Part shown: one piece after another, positions 45,464 through 54,604 of the stretch | Layout: each line of letters opens with the position of its first letter | Position numbering within the stretch: the first letter of the stretch is position 1 | NCBI GenBank assembly: GCA_020848435.1 | Contig: JADLAC010000038.1 | Coordinates: forward strand, 1 to 64,000 | DNA: 64,000 nt | Direction: 5' to 3' | DNA from: Burkholderiales bacterium | Lineage (GTDB): Bacteria; Pseudomonadota; Gammaproteobacteria; Burkholderiales; WYBJ01 | Position numbers and translations under genes: made by a program | Notes under the pieces: model-generated | What the model saw: the letters and a program-made list of their open reading frames with translations, nothing else | Told to the model about the DNA's origin: nothing | Databases searched by the model: none

Positions 45464-46099
45464 GTGGCACAGGTTCTTCAAGTTCATTCGATCGATCCCC
45501 AGCCGCGGCTGGTCCGGCGAGCGGCCGAAATCGTTCGCTCTGGCGGTGTCATCGCTTATGCAACCGATTCATGTTACGCGCTTGGTTGTCGGATCGGCGA
45601 CAAGGAGGCTGCGGATCGGATCCGGGAAATCCGCCAGCTTGCGCCTACCCACCATCTGACCCTGGTATGCGCGAACTTGGCGCAAGCCGCGCAGTACGCA
45701 CGGCTCGACGACATGCGTTTCAGAGTCATCAAGCGCGTCACACCAGGCAGCTATGCCTTCATCCTGCCCGCCACGCGCGAGGTTCCGCGGCGCTTGCAGC
45801 ACCCGCGGCGCAAGACCATCGGCATAAGATTGCCGGATCACCCGGTGGTAAAGGCGCTGCTGGAGGAACTGGGCGAGCCGCTCTTGAGCACCACGCTGCA
45901 ACTGCCGGGCGAGGACCATCCGCTCAACGACGCGGACGAAATCCGGGAACGGCTCGATAGGCGTCTTGACCTCGTGCTCGATAGCGGATCATGCGGCATC
46001 GAACCGAGTACAGTAGTTGATTTGACCGGCGACAGCGTGGTGGTCCTGCGTCAAGGCAAGGGACAGACCGAGGGCTTCGGCTGGACACTTGCCACTTGA
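45464..46099 (+). CDS. yciO: YciO/Sua5-family threonylcarbamoyl-AMP synthase-like protein
   Basis: A 211-residue protein with the Sua5/YrdC fold. Family segments are G-G-V-I-A-Y-A-T-D-S-C-Y-A-L-G near 26, H-H-L-T-L-V-C near 62, P-G-S-Y-A-F-I-L-P-A-T near 93 and I-G-I-R-L-P-D near 114. YciO resembles the enzyme for the first step of tRNA t6A synthesis but does not fully replace it in E. coli. GTG at 45464 follows AGGA and lies just after yciV. Confidence 0.9.
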   Translation: MAQVLQVHSIDPQPRLVRRAAEIVRSGGVIAYATDSCYALGCRIGDKEAADRIREIRQLAPTHHLTLVCANLAQAAQYARLDDMRFRVIKRVTPGSYAFILPATREVPRRLQHPRRKTIGIRLPDHPVVKALLEELGEPLLSTTLQLPGEDHPLNDADEIRERLDRRLDLVLDSGSCGIEPSTVVDLTGDSVVVLRQGKGQTEGFGWTLAT

Positions 46100-46161
46100 A
46101 TAGTCACAAGGCGCGCACGACCGCGCTGCTTAGAGCACGCTATTAGGGAAGTCGACGAAAC

Positions 46162-47367
46162 ATGATGTTCGCTGATCGCGTCCTGTCCGGCATGCGCCCG
46201 ACCGGCAATCTCCACTTGGGCCACTACCATGGCGTGCTCAAGAACTGGATCAGGCTGCAACACGAGTACCAGTGCCTGTTCTTCGTGGCGGACTGGCACG
46301 CCTTGACCACGCACTACGACACGCCGAGCAGCATCGAGCACAATACCCGCGAGATGCTGATCGATTGGATCGCCGCCGGAGTCGATCCGTCGCAAGCGGT
46401 GCTGTTCGTGCAGTCGCACGTGCCGGAGCACGCCGAATTGCACTTGCTGCTGTCCATGATTACGCCCCTTGGCTGGCTGGAGCGCGTTCCCAGCTACAAG
46501 GAGCAGCAGGAAAAGCTCTCCGAGAAAGACTTGTCCACCTATGGCTTCCTCGGCTATCCGCTGCTGCAAAGCGCGGACATATTGATCTATCGCGCCAACA
46601 TGGTACCGGTCGGAGAGGACCAGGTCCCGCATGTCGAGTTCACGCGCGAGATCGCGCGGCGCTTCAACCACTTGTTCGGCAAGGAGCCCGGATTCGAAGA
46701 CAAGGCGCAGGAAGCCGTGCGCAAGCTGGGCAGCCGGCGGGCCAAGGTCTACCGCGAGTTGCGGCTGCGCTATCAAGAACAGGGCGATGCGCAAGCGCTC
46801 TCGTCCGCGCGCGCCTTGCTCGATGAGGCGCAGAATGTGAGCTTGGGCGATCGTGAGCGTCTATTCGGATACCTGGAAGGTGGCGGCCGAATCATCCTCA
46901 CCGAGCCGGAAGCATTGCTCACGGAGGCAGCCAGGATGCCCGGAACCGATGGTCAAAAAATGTCAAAATCGTATGACAACACCATCGGGTTGCGTGAACA
47001 TCCCGATGCCGTCATCAAGAAGATACGCACCATGCCGACCGATCCCGCCCGCGTGCGGCGCACGGATCCGGGCGAGCCGGAAAAATGTCCCGTCTGGCAA
47101 TTCCATCTGGTGTATTCGGACGATGCGCGCAAGCAATGGGTGTTGAACGGCTGCCGCAGCGCCGGAATCGGCTGCCTGCAATGCAAACAGCCCGTAATCG
47201 ATGCCATTCTCGTCGAGCAGCAGCCGATGCGCGAGCGGGTGGAGCCTTATCTCAAGGATCCGACGTTGTTGAACAGCATCATTGCGGACGGGCGCGAGCG
47301 CGCGCGCAAGCTCGCGCAAGAGACGATGCGCGACGTGAGGGATGCGATGGGGTTGAGGCCGTCTTGA
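46162..47367 (+). CDS. trpS: Tryptophanyl-tRNA synthetase
   Basis: A 401-residue class I synthetase. The HIGH-type signature is H-L-G-H-Y-H-G near 18 and the second signature G-Q-K-M-S-K-S near 267. About 60 extra residues lie between residues 165 and 235 compared with short bacterial TrpS (R-E-L-R-L-R-Y-Q-E-Q), an insertion seen in betaproteobacterial forms. ATG 46162 or 46165 may be the start. It lies 62 bp after yciO. Confidence 0.96.
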   Translation: MMFADRVLSGMRPTGNLHLGHYHGVLKNWIRLQHEYQCLFFVADWHALTTHYDTPSSIEHNTREMLIDWIAAGVDPSQAVLFVQSHVPEHAELHLLLSMITPLGWLERVPSYKEQQEKLSEKDLSTYGFLGYPLLQSADILIYRANMVPVGEDQVPHVEFTREIARRFNHLFGKEPGFEDKAQEAVRKLGSRRAKVYRELRLRYQEQGDAQALSSARALLDEAQNVSLGDRERLFGYLEGGGRIILTEPEALLTEAARMPGTDGQKMSKSYDNTIGLREHPDAVIKKIRTMPTDPARVRRTDPGEPEKCPVWQFHLVYSDDARKQWVLNGCRSAGIGCLQCKQPVIDAILVEQQPMRERVEPYLKDPTLLNSIIADGRERARKLAQETMRDVRDAMGLRPS

Positions 47368-47551
47368 GGCCAGCACAACGAACTGCTCGAGATCACACGG
47401 CGACAACCGTTAATGTCGGAGGGGAACAGAACTTGCATCCGGCGCGTGCCAGTTTGGTGGCCGCGTTGCAAGAATGGCGCGCGATCCGCCGCGACAGGCT
47501 GACCCACGCACGTGGCTAGCACCGTATCCAGGCATTTGAGCAGAGGCGCAG

Positions 47552-50500
47552 TTGGCGATATTCGGCCCGAAGAATCATCCAGATAGCAAAGGCTCGCCGA
47601 GCGACTTGCTGGCCGGCCCGGCCAACGTTCCCGCTCGCGGGTCGGACGGTCCCGACGTGTGCCGGGTAAGCCCAAGCAGTTTGCTGGGTGACGAACCGCC
47701 GCCGGATTTTCAGCGCAAGGCCGAGCGCGTGGGCGCGCTCGTGAGTCCCGAGACGCTCTTGGCGCCGTCGGCACCGCCATCGACGGGACGAAAGCGCTAC
47801 CTGTTGGCAGGCGGCCTGATCGCGCTCGTGCTCGCGCTTGGCGGCGTGTTTCTGGGCCAAAAGCAGCAACGGCCCATAGCGGAATTGATGCAAGAGGCGC
47901 GGGCATATCACACTCGTGGCGACAATGCGTCCGCGGCCATCCTGCTGAAGAATATCGTCAGCCGCGATGCCCAGAATGCCGAAGCGCATTTGCTGTTGGG
48001 GAAGGCGTACATCGCAGTGGGCGCGATCCTGGACGCGCAAGGGGCATTGCAGCGCGCCGAGGATCTGGGAGTCTCGCCGGTCGAAACGGTGCCGCTCGCC
48101 GTCCAGGTTCTCATCGACCTCGATCGGCACGAAGAAGCGCTGAAAGTGCTCGGCGACGCGAAGCTGTTGGTGGGCAAGGTGCCCAGCGGCACGATCGCTT
48201 TGCTGCTCGGACGCGCCTATCTCGGCGCCGGTAATACGGTGGAGGCGCGCACGCAATTCAGCATTGCGCGGAGCGAATCGCCGGGGCCTGCCATGGCCGG
48301 GCTTGCGCGAGTATTGATGGCCGAAGGCGATACCGATCGCGCCCGCAAGCTGTTGGCGGAAGCCACGGCGACGCATGCGAACACGGTCGAGGCGTGGCTT
48401 GCCAAGGGTGATCTACTGCGTGGCGAGGACAAACCCAAAGAGGCCATGGCCGCCTATCGCGTGGCGGAGTCCCTCGCGCCGGGTTCCTTGGAAGCCATCC
48501 TGAGCAGCGCGATTACCTTGATCAGCCAGGACGACCTGGTGGAGGCGCGCAAGGAGTTGCGCAAAGCGCGTGCGATCGCGCCGTCGAGTCATCTGCTGGG
48601 TTTTGCGAACGCCGTACTGGCGTTGCAGGAAAAGCGCTACGACGATTGCCGCGATTTGCTGCAGTCGGTGCTAAGTACCGTGCCGCGGCATATGCCGAGC
48701 GTGTACTTGGCCGGCATGCTGAGCCTGTCGGTCGGGCATCTGGAGCAAGCGCAGGATGCCTTCACCGCCTATCTCACCAAGTTTCCCGGCAATATCCAAG
48801 CGCGAAAAATGCTGGCCATCGTGCTGTTGCGTAAACAGCGAGCGCAGGCGGCGGTAGAGATCGTTGCCCCGCTGGCCGAGTTGGACGTCAAGGACCCGGG
48901 GTTTCTGCTGGTCGCGGGGGAAGCGTACCTCCAGACGGGAAATGCCGAACGCGCGCGAGCGTTGCTCGACAAGGCCGCGCGGCTCGATTCGTCGAACCCA
49001 TCGATCCTGACCAGCCTCGGTGCGGCGCAACTGGCATCCGGCGCCGGGGACAGCGCGATCGCCGAATTCCAGAAAGCCGTTGCCTTGCAGCCCAAGGACC
49101 CATTGCCGTACCGGCGCCTGGCGACGACGCTGATGGCCAAGGGCCGCATCGACGAGGCTTTGGCGGTCGCGGACAAGCTCGAGCGCAGCCTGCCCAAGAG
49201 CCCCGAGCCGCATTGGTTGCGCGGGCTTGCCTATTCGCTGCGTAAAGACTCCGCCCGAGCGCGAGCGAGCCATGAGGCGGCCCTGAAGCTCGATCCGGGG
49301 TATTTCCCGGCGGCCGCGAAGCTCGCCGAGCAGGCCGTGGCGAGCGGTAATGCGAACGAGGCGCGCGCGCGCTTGGAAGCTGTGCTGAAAGCGAGCGCCG
49401 GTCATCTGGAGGCCTCGCTCGCGCTGGCAAGGCTCGATGGCGCCGAAGGCAAGGTCGCGCGGGCGCTCTCCCGCGTGCAGGCCGCCGTTGACGATCATCC
49501 GCAAAGTACCGCGGCGAAGCTCTTGCTGGCCGAGATGCAGCGACGCTCCGGCCAGATCGATGCGGCGCTCGCCACGGCGCGCCGCGCCCGCGAAGCGGAC
49601 CTGCTGAATCCCGGAGCGGCCGAGCTCCTCGGCAGACTACAGCTCGAAACCAAGGACATCGACGGCGCGGCGCAGACATTTACCTCGCTGGTGAACATGC
49701 GGCCCCGTTACCTGCCGGGACGGCTACAGCTAGCGGATGTCCAGAATGCCTCCGGCCAGCGCCGGGCTGCGATCGTCACGCTTCAGGAAGCGCTCGCGCT
49801 TGGTCCCGGAGGCCCGCGTACGTATTCCCTCCTGGCGGCGCTCTTGCTGCAAGAAAAGCAGTATAGCGAGGCATTCGCCGTGGCCGAGCAAGCGAAAAAA
49901 CAGCTCCCTGGCCGATCGCTCGGGATACTGCTGGAAGGCGAAATCAGGCTCGCTCAAGGCGATCTCAAACAAGCGCTGCTTGCCTTCCGCCGAGGCAAGC
50001 AGATCGAACCCACCGCAGAGCTGGAGATTCGCCTGCACCAAGCCGAGTCGAAAGTTCTCGATCGGGAGGCGCCGCTCGACGCGATACTCGATTGGGTGAA
50101 GACGCATCCCAAGGACGCGTTGGTCCAGTTTTATGCGGCTGATGCATTGGTGCGCGCCGGGCGCAGCGCTGAGGCGATTCCGCTCTACCTCGCCCTGCTG
50201 GAGCGGGCCCCGGGCGACTACCGGCTATTGAACAATCTGGCGGACGCGCTGGTGCGCCAAGGCGACCCAAGGGCGTTGGATTACGCCCAGCAGGCGCTTC
50301 AGGTTCGGCCGAAGGATCCGGTGATCGCGGCCACATTGGGCGCTGCGCTCCTCAGCCAAGGCAAGCTGGTCGAAGCCATGCAGGTCCTGCAAAACGCCGT
50401 GCGGCTCGATCCCGATAACGCCGAGATCAGGTTTCAGTTCGTGATGGCCTTGGTCAAGGCCGGCGATCGCGCCCGCGCGAAGGCGGAGCTGCATGCGTTG

Positions 50501-50563
50501 CTTGCGGCGGGGAAATCCTTTCCACAGATCGCCGAGGCGCGCGGACTTGCGGCGAAGCTGTGA
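47552..50563 (+). CDS. prsT: PEP-CTERM system TPR-repeat protein PrsT
   Basis: A 1003-residue TPR protein. After a Ser/Pro-rich cytoplasmic segment (1-80) there is one membrane helix (about 83-102), then about 20 TPR-like repeats to the end, with typical A-x-x-x-L-G and L-D-P-x-x-x-x-A spacing. The repeat start, E-L-M-Q-E-A-R-A-Y-H-T-R-G-D, corresponds to the start of the mature part of PrsT proteins. PrsT is usually described as a lipoprotein; here I see no lipobox. The TTG start at 47552 follows AGAGG. A PEP-CTERM protein gene is next downstream. The role in sorting or exopolysaccharide export is inferred from the family. Confidence 0.88.
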   Translation: MAIFGPKNHPDSKGSPSDLLAGPANVPARGSDGPDVCRVSPSSLLGDEPPPDFQRKAERVGALVSPETLLAPSAPPSTGRKRYLLAGGLIALVLALGGVFLGQKQQRPIAELMQEARAYHTRGDNASAAILLKNIVSRDAQNAEAHLLLGKAYIAVGAILDAQGALQRAEDLGVSPVETVPLAVQVLIDLDRHEEALKVLGDAKLLVGKVPSGTIALLLGRAYLGAGNTVEARTQFSIARSESPGPAMAGLARVLMAEGDTDRARKLLAEATATHANTVEAWLAKGDLLRGEDKPKEAMAAYRVAESLAPGSLEAILSSAITLISQDDLVEARKELRKARAIAPSSHLLGFANAVLALQEKRYDDCRDLLQSVLSTVPRHMPSVYLAGMLSLSVGHLEQAQDAFTAYLTKFPGNIQARKMLAIVLLRKQRAQAAVEIVAPLAELDVKDPGFLLVAGEAYLQTGNAERARALLDKAARLDSSNPSILTSLGAAQLASGAGDSAIAEFQKAVALQPKDPLPYRRLATTLMAKGRIDEALAVADKLERSLPKSPEPHWLRGLAYSLRKDSARARASHEAALKLDPGYFPAAAKLAEQAVASGNANEARARLEAVLKASAGHLEASLALARLDGAEGKVARALSRVQAAVDDHPQSTAAKLLLAEMQRRSGQIDAALATARRAREADLLNPGAAELLGRLQLETKDIDGAAQTFTSLVNMRPRYLPGRLQLADVQNASGQRRAAIVTLQEALALGPGGPRTYSLLAALLLQEKQYSEAFAVAEQAKKQLPGRSLGILLEGEIRLAQGDLKQALLAFRRGKQIEPTAELEIRLHQAESKVLDREAPLDAILDWVKTHPKDALVQFYAADALVRAGRSAEAIPLYLALLERAPGDYRLLNNLADALVRQGDPRALDYAQQALQVRPKDPVIAATLGAALLSQGKLVEAMQVLQNAVRLDPDNAEIRFQFVMALVKAGDRARAKAELHALLAAGKSFPQIAEARGLAAKL

Positions 50564-51027
50564 GCTTCGGGCCGGGCGGGCCTCGTCGACGGCGACGATT
50601 TACCCACACGTTCGGATCGAGCCCACGCCAGCCATCCGCCGGCGGTACGCGACGGGGGCTGGCGACCGGCGTTTTTCATTCGATGCAATTCGTCACGACC
50701 AGGCCGTGAACAACTGCTCGCAAGACCGCGCCCGGTCTGTGGGCCGGTTCGCAAATGATTTGATGATCAATGGCTTAGGCACGCGGCCACGGGCTGAGCG
50801 GGATTCGAACGATGCTCTGTCGGTGTTTATTACAGTCCATCCGCGTCGGGGCGTGCCGGGACATCGGGCATACCCGGCTCCCCACCATTAAGCCCAGTAA
50901 TTCAATTCCTTATATTCTATCGCAGTGCGTCGGCCTAGAAGTTGCTTAGATAATCGCGACGCAGACTGTGCGGGCCCGGGCCAGGCGTTGGCAGGGGAAC
51001 CGGCGGTCCAAGACTGGGGTGTCATCA
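50564..51027. other. 464-bp upstream region of the second PEP-CTERM gene
   Basis: It holds no gene. The segment 50890-50935 is AT-rich compared with its surroundings. A sigma-54-like element lies at 50931-50946, and palindromic GTGCCGGG/CCCGG segments lie near 50850-50876. A tRNA-like TTCGAAT motif near 50803 does not form a T-stem. Confidence 0.55.
50931..50946 (+). promoter_or_regulatory. Sigma-54 promoter candidate for second PEP-CTERM gene
   Basis: CGGCCTAGAAGTTGCT has the invariant GG (50932-50933) and GC (50944-50945) exactly ten bases apart, and TTGCT matches the -12 consensus fully. The -24 half (CGGCCT against TGGCAC) is weak. The start codon at 51028 lies about 82 bp from the -12 GC. 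Confidence 0.45.
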
Positions 51028-51801
51028 ATGAAAAAGACGATGTTACGTATGAGCCTATGCGCCGCAATGATGTCCGCGGCAGGGATGGCGTCGGCCGTCC
51101 AATATACGTGGGACCTGGGACAACTCGGTACGACCCTTGGCGCAGTGGGGGCCGCATTGAGTTTCGCCAGCACGCCGACCGGCAGGACGCTTAAGGTCAC
51201 GGCATATGAAACAACCAACGACAACGGGACTGGGAAGCTGATCGACGCCGCAGTCCAAACGGATGGCTCCTGGGGCCTGGGCGTGAAGGGTAGCGCCGAT
51301 TCCGGTTACCCCGACACATACACCGTCGATAACGCTGGCAGGGACGAAGTACTCGTTTTCGATGCGGGCGTGGACAACTTCGATTGGACTTCGCTCAAGC
51401 TCGGGTTCATCGCGACCGGTACGGGATTGGAGAGCGCACCTGATCTCAAGTACTGGGCCGGCAACGGTACAGGCACAGGATTCGATTTCAATAACTACTG
51501 CTTGCTCGCTTCCTCATGCACGGGAACCGTGTTGAATGGAAGTGCCGGATTTGGCAGCGCAACCACCCTCACCGACATGGGGACCACTGCCCGGACGTTG
51601 ACGACGGGGAATAAGGGACGCTACCTGGTCGTGTCCGGCGAGCTGTCGACCGCCGGCGGTTTTGAGAAATTCAAGATCAGCTCGACTGGCGGAGCATCGG
51701 CCCCGGAACCGCAGTCGATCGCGCTGATCGCAATCGGCTTGCTGGCGATGTTCGGCATCCAGCGCCGAGCGTGGCCCCTGCGCCGAAGCGCATTCGCGTA
51801 A
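51028..51801 (+). CDS. PEP-CTERM sorting domain protein
   Basis: A 257-residue exported protein. The signal peptide (about 1-23) ends M-A-S-A-V. The body (about 25-220) is rich in Gly, Thr, Asn and Asp, suggesting a beta-rich surface protein, with one pair of Cys near 158 and 164. The C-terminus has the PEP-CTERM signal: A-P-E-P-Q, a hydrophobic helix (IALIAIGLLAMFGI) and a basic R-R-x-x-x-L-R-R tail. It lies directly after prsT and has a sigma-54-like promoter. A strong hairpin follows the gene. Function unknown; in related bacteria such proteins take part in floc or biofilm formation. Confidence 0.9.
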   Translation: MKKTMLRMSLCAAMMSAAGMASAVQYTWDLGQLGTTLGAVGAALSFASTPTGRTLKVTAYETTNDNGTGKLIDAAVQTDGSWGLGVKGSADSGYPDTYTVDNAGRDEVLVFDAGVDNFDWTSLKLGFIATGTGLESAPDLKYWAGNGTGTGFDFNNYCLLASSCTGTVLNGSAGFGSATTLTDMGTTARTLTTGNKGRYLVVSGELSTAGGFEKFKISSTGGASAPEPQSIALIAIGLLAMFGIQRRAWPLRRSAFA

Positions 51802-52155
51802 TCGAGCCTCGCGCAGTAGTCGAACAGCGCCAGCCCAGAGCTGGCGTTGTTCATTCCGGTAGCCCTGAGGCACGCTCCAAGCGGACATGCCATGTCCCCG
51901 CCTGGCACGATCGCCGATCCGCACCATCAAGCCCCCGGCGAGCGAGGGCTGCAATCCCGCGCGCAGCTCATGCGCGCCACACGGTCGGGCATCAAGCTCT
52001 CGGCTAGAGAGCCGCTACAATCACCGAGGGCCGTCAGCCAGCTTTTGGGCGCGAGGGAATACAGCGGGATGCAGCCCGCTTCTTGATTTTCGTGATTCGC
52101 CGACTTCGACTCCAAGCGCTTTCGATGCTTGAGATCTTCTCTACCGTAACCCTGG
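51802..52155. other. 354-bp intergenic region
   Basis: It starts with a strong hairpin (51822-51852, own entry). The rest, 51853-52155, shows no gene on either strand that I can support. The MBOAT-like gene starts at 52156 by TTG. Confidence 0.5.
51822..51852 (+). terminator. Terminator-like hairpin after PEP-CTERM gene
   Basis: The arms 51822-51834 and 51840-51852 pair at 12 of 13 positions across a 5-nt loop. The 3' arm ends in TTGTTC, giving a modest T-rich tail. It lies 20 bp past the stop codon. Confidence 0.6.
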
Positions 52156-53694
52156 TTGCAGCTTCGACCGCCGACCGTGTCGTCTCCGGCGTTTGACACG
52201 CACTTGCCCGCCGAAGCGAGTCGCCGTCCGCGCGTCGACCCGCGCTCATGGCGTCTGCCGCCCCTGGAGACCTATCCGGCGGTGGTGGTGTTCGCACAGT
52301 CCATCCCCGGCAAGCTCGTCCTGTTCGTCGCATTCGCGGCGCTGATGAAACTGCATGCGCACGCAGGTTGGGTCGGAGGCCAAGGGATGTGGGCCGCGCT
52401 CACGCTGTCCGCGGCCCTGGTCTCGATCGCTGGACCCTACCGGCACCATGTCCTGCTGGCCTGTGCTGGCCTGTTGCTGGCGCGCTATCCAACGTGGTTC
52501 GATTTCAGCGCCGTCGAGACCGTGCTTCGCCAAGAGTATCTCTACGGTGCGCTCCACGTCGGCACCCTTCGAGCGCTCACGTTGATCGGCTGCGTTCCGT
52601 CCGCGATTCTGCTCATCCACCTTGCGCGCTTATGCCGCGATCATCCGCTCGGGCGTACGCCAGTCCTTTGGCAGCACGCCGTGTACGCATCCCTGCTCGC
52701 TTTGGCAGCTTCGGGCGTGCTCGATGACCACCTGCAGGTGGCGGCGTGGAGCCTCTTGAGCGTCTGGTCCGCGTATTTCTGGTATCTCGCTTACGCACTC
52801 ATGAACCAGCGCCAGCGCCAGCCGGCGCCGATGGTGCTTCACTTGGCGACGTTCAATCCGTTCGCCTGGGCAACCGTCGTTCCCATGGGCAAGGGGGGCG
52901 CCAATTGGCGCAGTGTCGAGGCCGCCGCGGCCGAAGAGCTTGCGGTCACGCAGCTGAAAGCGCTCAAGCTGCTGGTGTGGGCGTTGTTCCTGAGCGGTGT
53001 GCTGTCCGCCTTCCGCTGGTGCGTGTACGAGCAGTTTGGCGTACCCGATCTCAAGCTCGCCTTCGACCGATTCCTGCAGGGCAAGGATGTGCCCGCGCCG
53101 CTCGGTCTTTTCAGCGTATTAGCCAACTTGCCTGACCGCTTGCTTCTGATGGCGATCATGGGCCACATCATCATCGCCCTGGCGCGGCTGGCCGGGTTCA
53201 GGCTCTTGCGCAACACCTACCGCCCGCTGTCTGCGCGCACCGTCGCCGAGTTCTGGAACCGGTACGTGTATTACTTCAAGGAGATCCTCGTTCACGTCTA
53301 CTTTTATCCAACCTTCGTGCGCTGCTTCAAGCGCCATCCGCGACTGCGGATTGCGTTTGCGACGTTCATGGCTGCCGGGGTCGGCAACTTCCTGTTCCAT
53401 TTTGTCATGCAGACGCCAACGATTGCCAAGTACGGGATTTGGGACGCGGTGGTCCGCATGCAGACGTATGCCTTCTATTGCGGGCTCTTGGCGGCCGGTA
53501 TCATCGTTTCCCAATTGCGCGTGCGCCGTGGCGGGGCCGGATCGGGTTGGGTGCGCCGTCAGCTCGTTCCTTCGATCGTGGTCACGGGCTTCTTCTGCTT
53601 CCTTTCGTTCTTCGATGGACCGCAGCGTCATGTGAGCCTGGCGCGCCATTTCGAGTTCTTGTTGCAATCGATCGGCATCTCCTATCGGTTCTGA
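52156..53694 (+). CDS. MBOAT-like polytopic membrane protein
   Basis: A 512-residue protein with about eleven predicted membrane helices. Two segments resemble the membrane-bound O-acyltransferase signature: a cytosolic S-A-R-T-V-A-E-F-W-N-R-Y-V-Y-Y-F near 360, where MBOATs have F-W-R-R-W, and a helix ending G-V-G-N-F-L-F-H-F near 415, whose His may be the MBOAT catalytic His. If so, it may O-acylate a surface polysaccharide, which would fit PrsT and PEP-CTERM genes next door. The similarity is distant and the call is tentative. The start is TTG 52156; GTG 52177 is possible. Confidence 0.55.
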   Translation: MQLRPPTVSSPAFDTHLPAEASRRPRVDPRSWRLPPLETYPAVVVFAQSIPGKLVLFVAFAALMKLHAHAGWVGGQGMWAALTLSAALVSIAGPYRHHVLLACAGLLLARYPTWFDFSAVETVLRQEYLYGALHVGTLRALTLIGCVPSAILLIHLARLCRDHPLGRTPVLWQHAVYASLLALAASGVLDDHLQVAAWSLLSVWSAYFWYLAYALMNQRQRQPAPMVLHLATFNPFAWATVVPMGKGGANWRSVEAAAAEELAVTQLKALKLLVWALFLSGVLSAFRWCVYEQFGVPDLKLAFDRFLQGKDVPAPLGLFSVLANLPDRLLLMAIMGHIIIALARLAGFRLLRNTYRPLSARTVAEFWNRYVYYFKEILVHVYFYPTFVRCFKRHPRLRIAFATFMAAGVGNFLFHFVMQTPTIAKYGIWDAVVRMQTYAFYCGLLAAGIIVSQLRVRRGGAGSGWVRRQLVPSIVVTGFFCFLSFFDGPQRHVSLARHFEFLLQSIGISYRF

Positions 53695-53800
53695 AGAACG
53701 TAGCTCTGAACCGTCCTGCGGCTCGTCGCCGCGCGACGTCTCGAGCGCTCCCTTCGTCGAGCTCAGTCCCGTCCACTGCGACATGCAGTAGAATCCGGCG

Positions 53801-54604
53801 ATGCCTCAGGTCGCCCCAAGTCCTCCAATCGCTCGCATCCACGGCGAACCATTGCTCGTCGTTCCCGAGGACCTCTACATTCCTCCGGACGCGTTGGAAG
53901 TCTTTCTGGAGACCTTCGAGGGGCCGCTCGACCTGCTGCTGTATCTGATCCGCAGGCACAACCTGGATGTGCTCGATATCCAGATGGCCAAGCTCACCGC
54001 CCAATACCTCGAATACGTCGAGATGATGCGGGCGAATCAGCTCGAGCTGGCGGCCGAGTATCTGCTGATGGCGGCGGTGCTGATCGAAATCAAGTCGCGC
54101 ATGCTGCTGCCGAAGCCTCGCGTCACGGACGAGGACTCCGAGGACCCGCGGGCGGAGCTCGTGCGGCGGCTGCTCGAGTACGAGAAGATGAAGCTGGCGG
54201 CACAGAAGCTGCACGAGCTGCCGCAGGCCGGACGAGATTTCCAGCTCGTGCAAGTGTGGATCGAGCACGCCGCGGCGGTTCGCTTGCCGGAAGTGCGGCC
54301 CGAGGACCTGCGTGAAGCGTGGCTAAGCATCATCGCGCGCGCCAAGGTCACGCAGCACCATCGCATCAGCCGCGAGCAGTTGTCCGTTCGCGAGCGCATG
54401 ACGCGCGTTCTGCGCCAGTTGCGCGATAACAAGTTCGTCGCATTCGAGGCGCTGTTCGACCCTGCCCTGGGCGTGGCCGAGATGGTGGTGACGTTTCTCG
54501 CGATTCTGGAGCTTGCCAGGGAGGGCTTGATCGACTTGACGCAGCAGGCTGCGTTCTCACCGATTTACGTTCGACCAAACGGTAGCGAGCTGGAGGCTGC
54601 TTGA
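53801..54604 (+). CDS. scpA: Segregation and condensation protein A
   Basis: A 267-residue kleisin that links the SMC heads and takes part in chromosome organisation. The N-terminal segment E-T-F-E-G-P-L-D-L-L-L-Y-L-I-R near 38-52 is the family hallmark, and A-A-E-Y-L-L-M-A-A-V-L-I-E-I-K-S-R-M-L-L follows near 85. The C-terminal winged helix lies at about 195-258. scpB follows with an overlap. Confidence 0.95.
   Translation: MPQVAPSPPIARIHGEPLLVVPEDLYIPPDALEVFLETFEGPLDLLLYLIRRHNLDVLDIQMAKLTAQYLEYVEMMRANQLELAAEYLLMAAVLIEIKSRMLLPKPRVTDEDSEDPRAELVRRLLEYEKMKLAAQKLHELPQAGRDFQLVQVWIEHAAAVRLPEVRPEDLREAWLSIIARAKVTQHHRISREQLSVRERMTRVLRQLRDNKFVAFEALFDPALGVAEMVVTFLAILELAREGLIDLTQQAAFSPIYVRPNGSELEAA

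Noticed and set aside
47433-47519. 28-codon open frame between trpS and prsT with a GGAGGGG site before a TTG
   Set aside because: The peptide (L-H-P-A-R-A-S-L-V-A-A-L-Q-E-W) weakly recalls an HRDC helix but is too short to support as a gene. It may be chance or a remnant.
50795-50815. tRNA-like T-loop (TTCGAAT on the minus strand)
   Set aside because: The bases on either side do not pair to form a T-stem, and no acceptor, D or anticodon arms are found around it.
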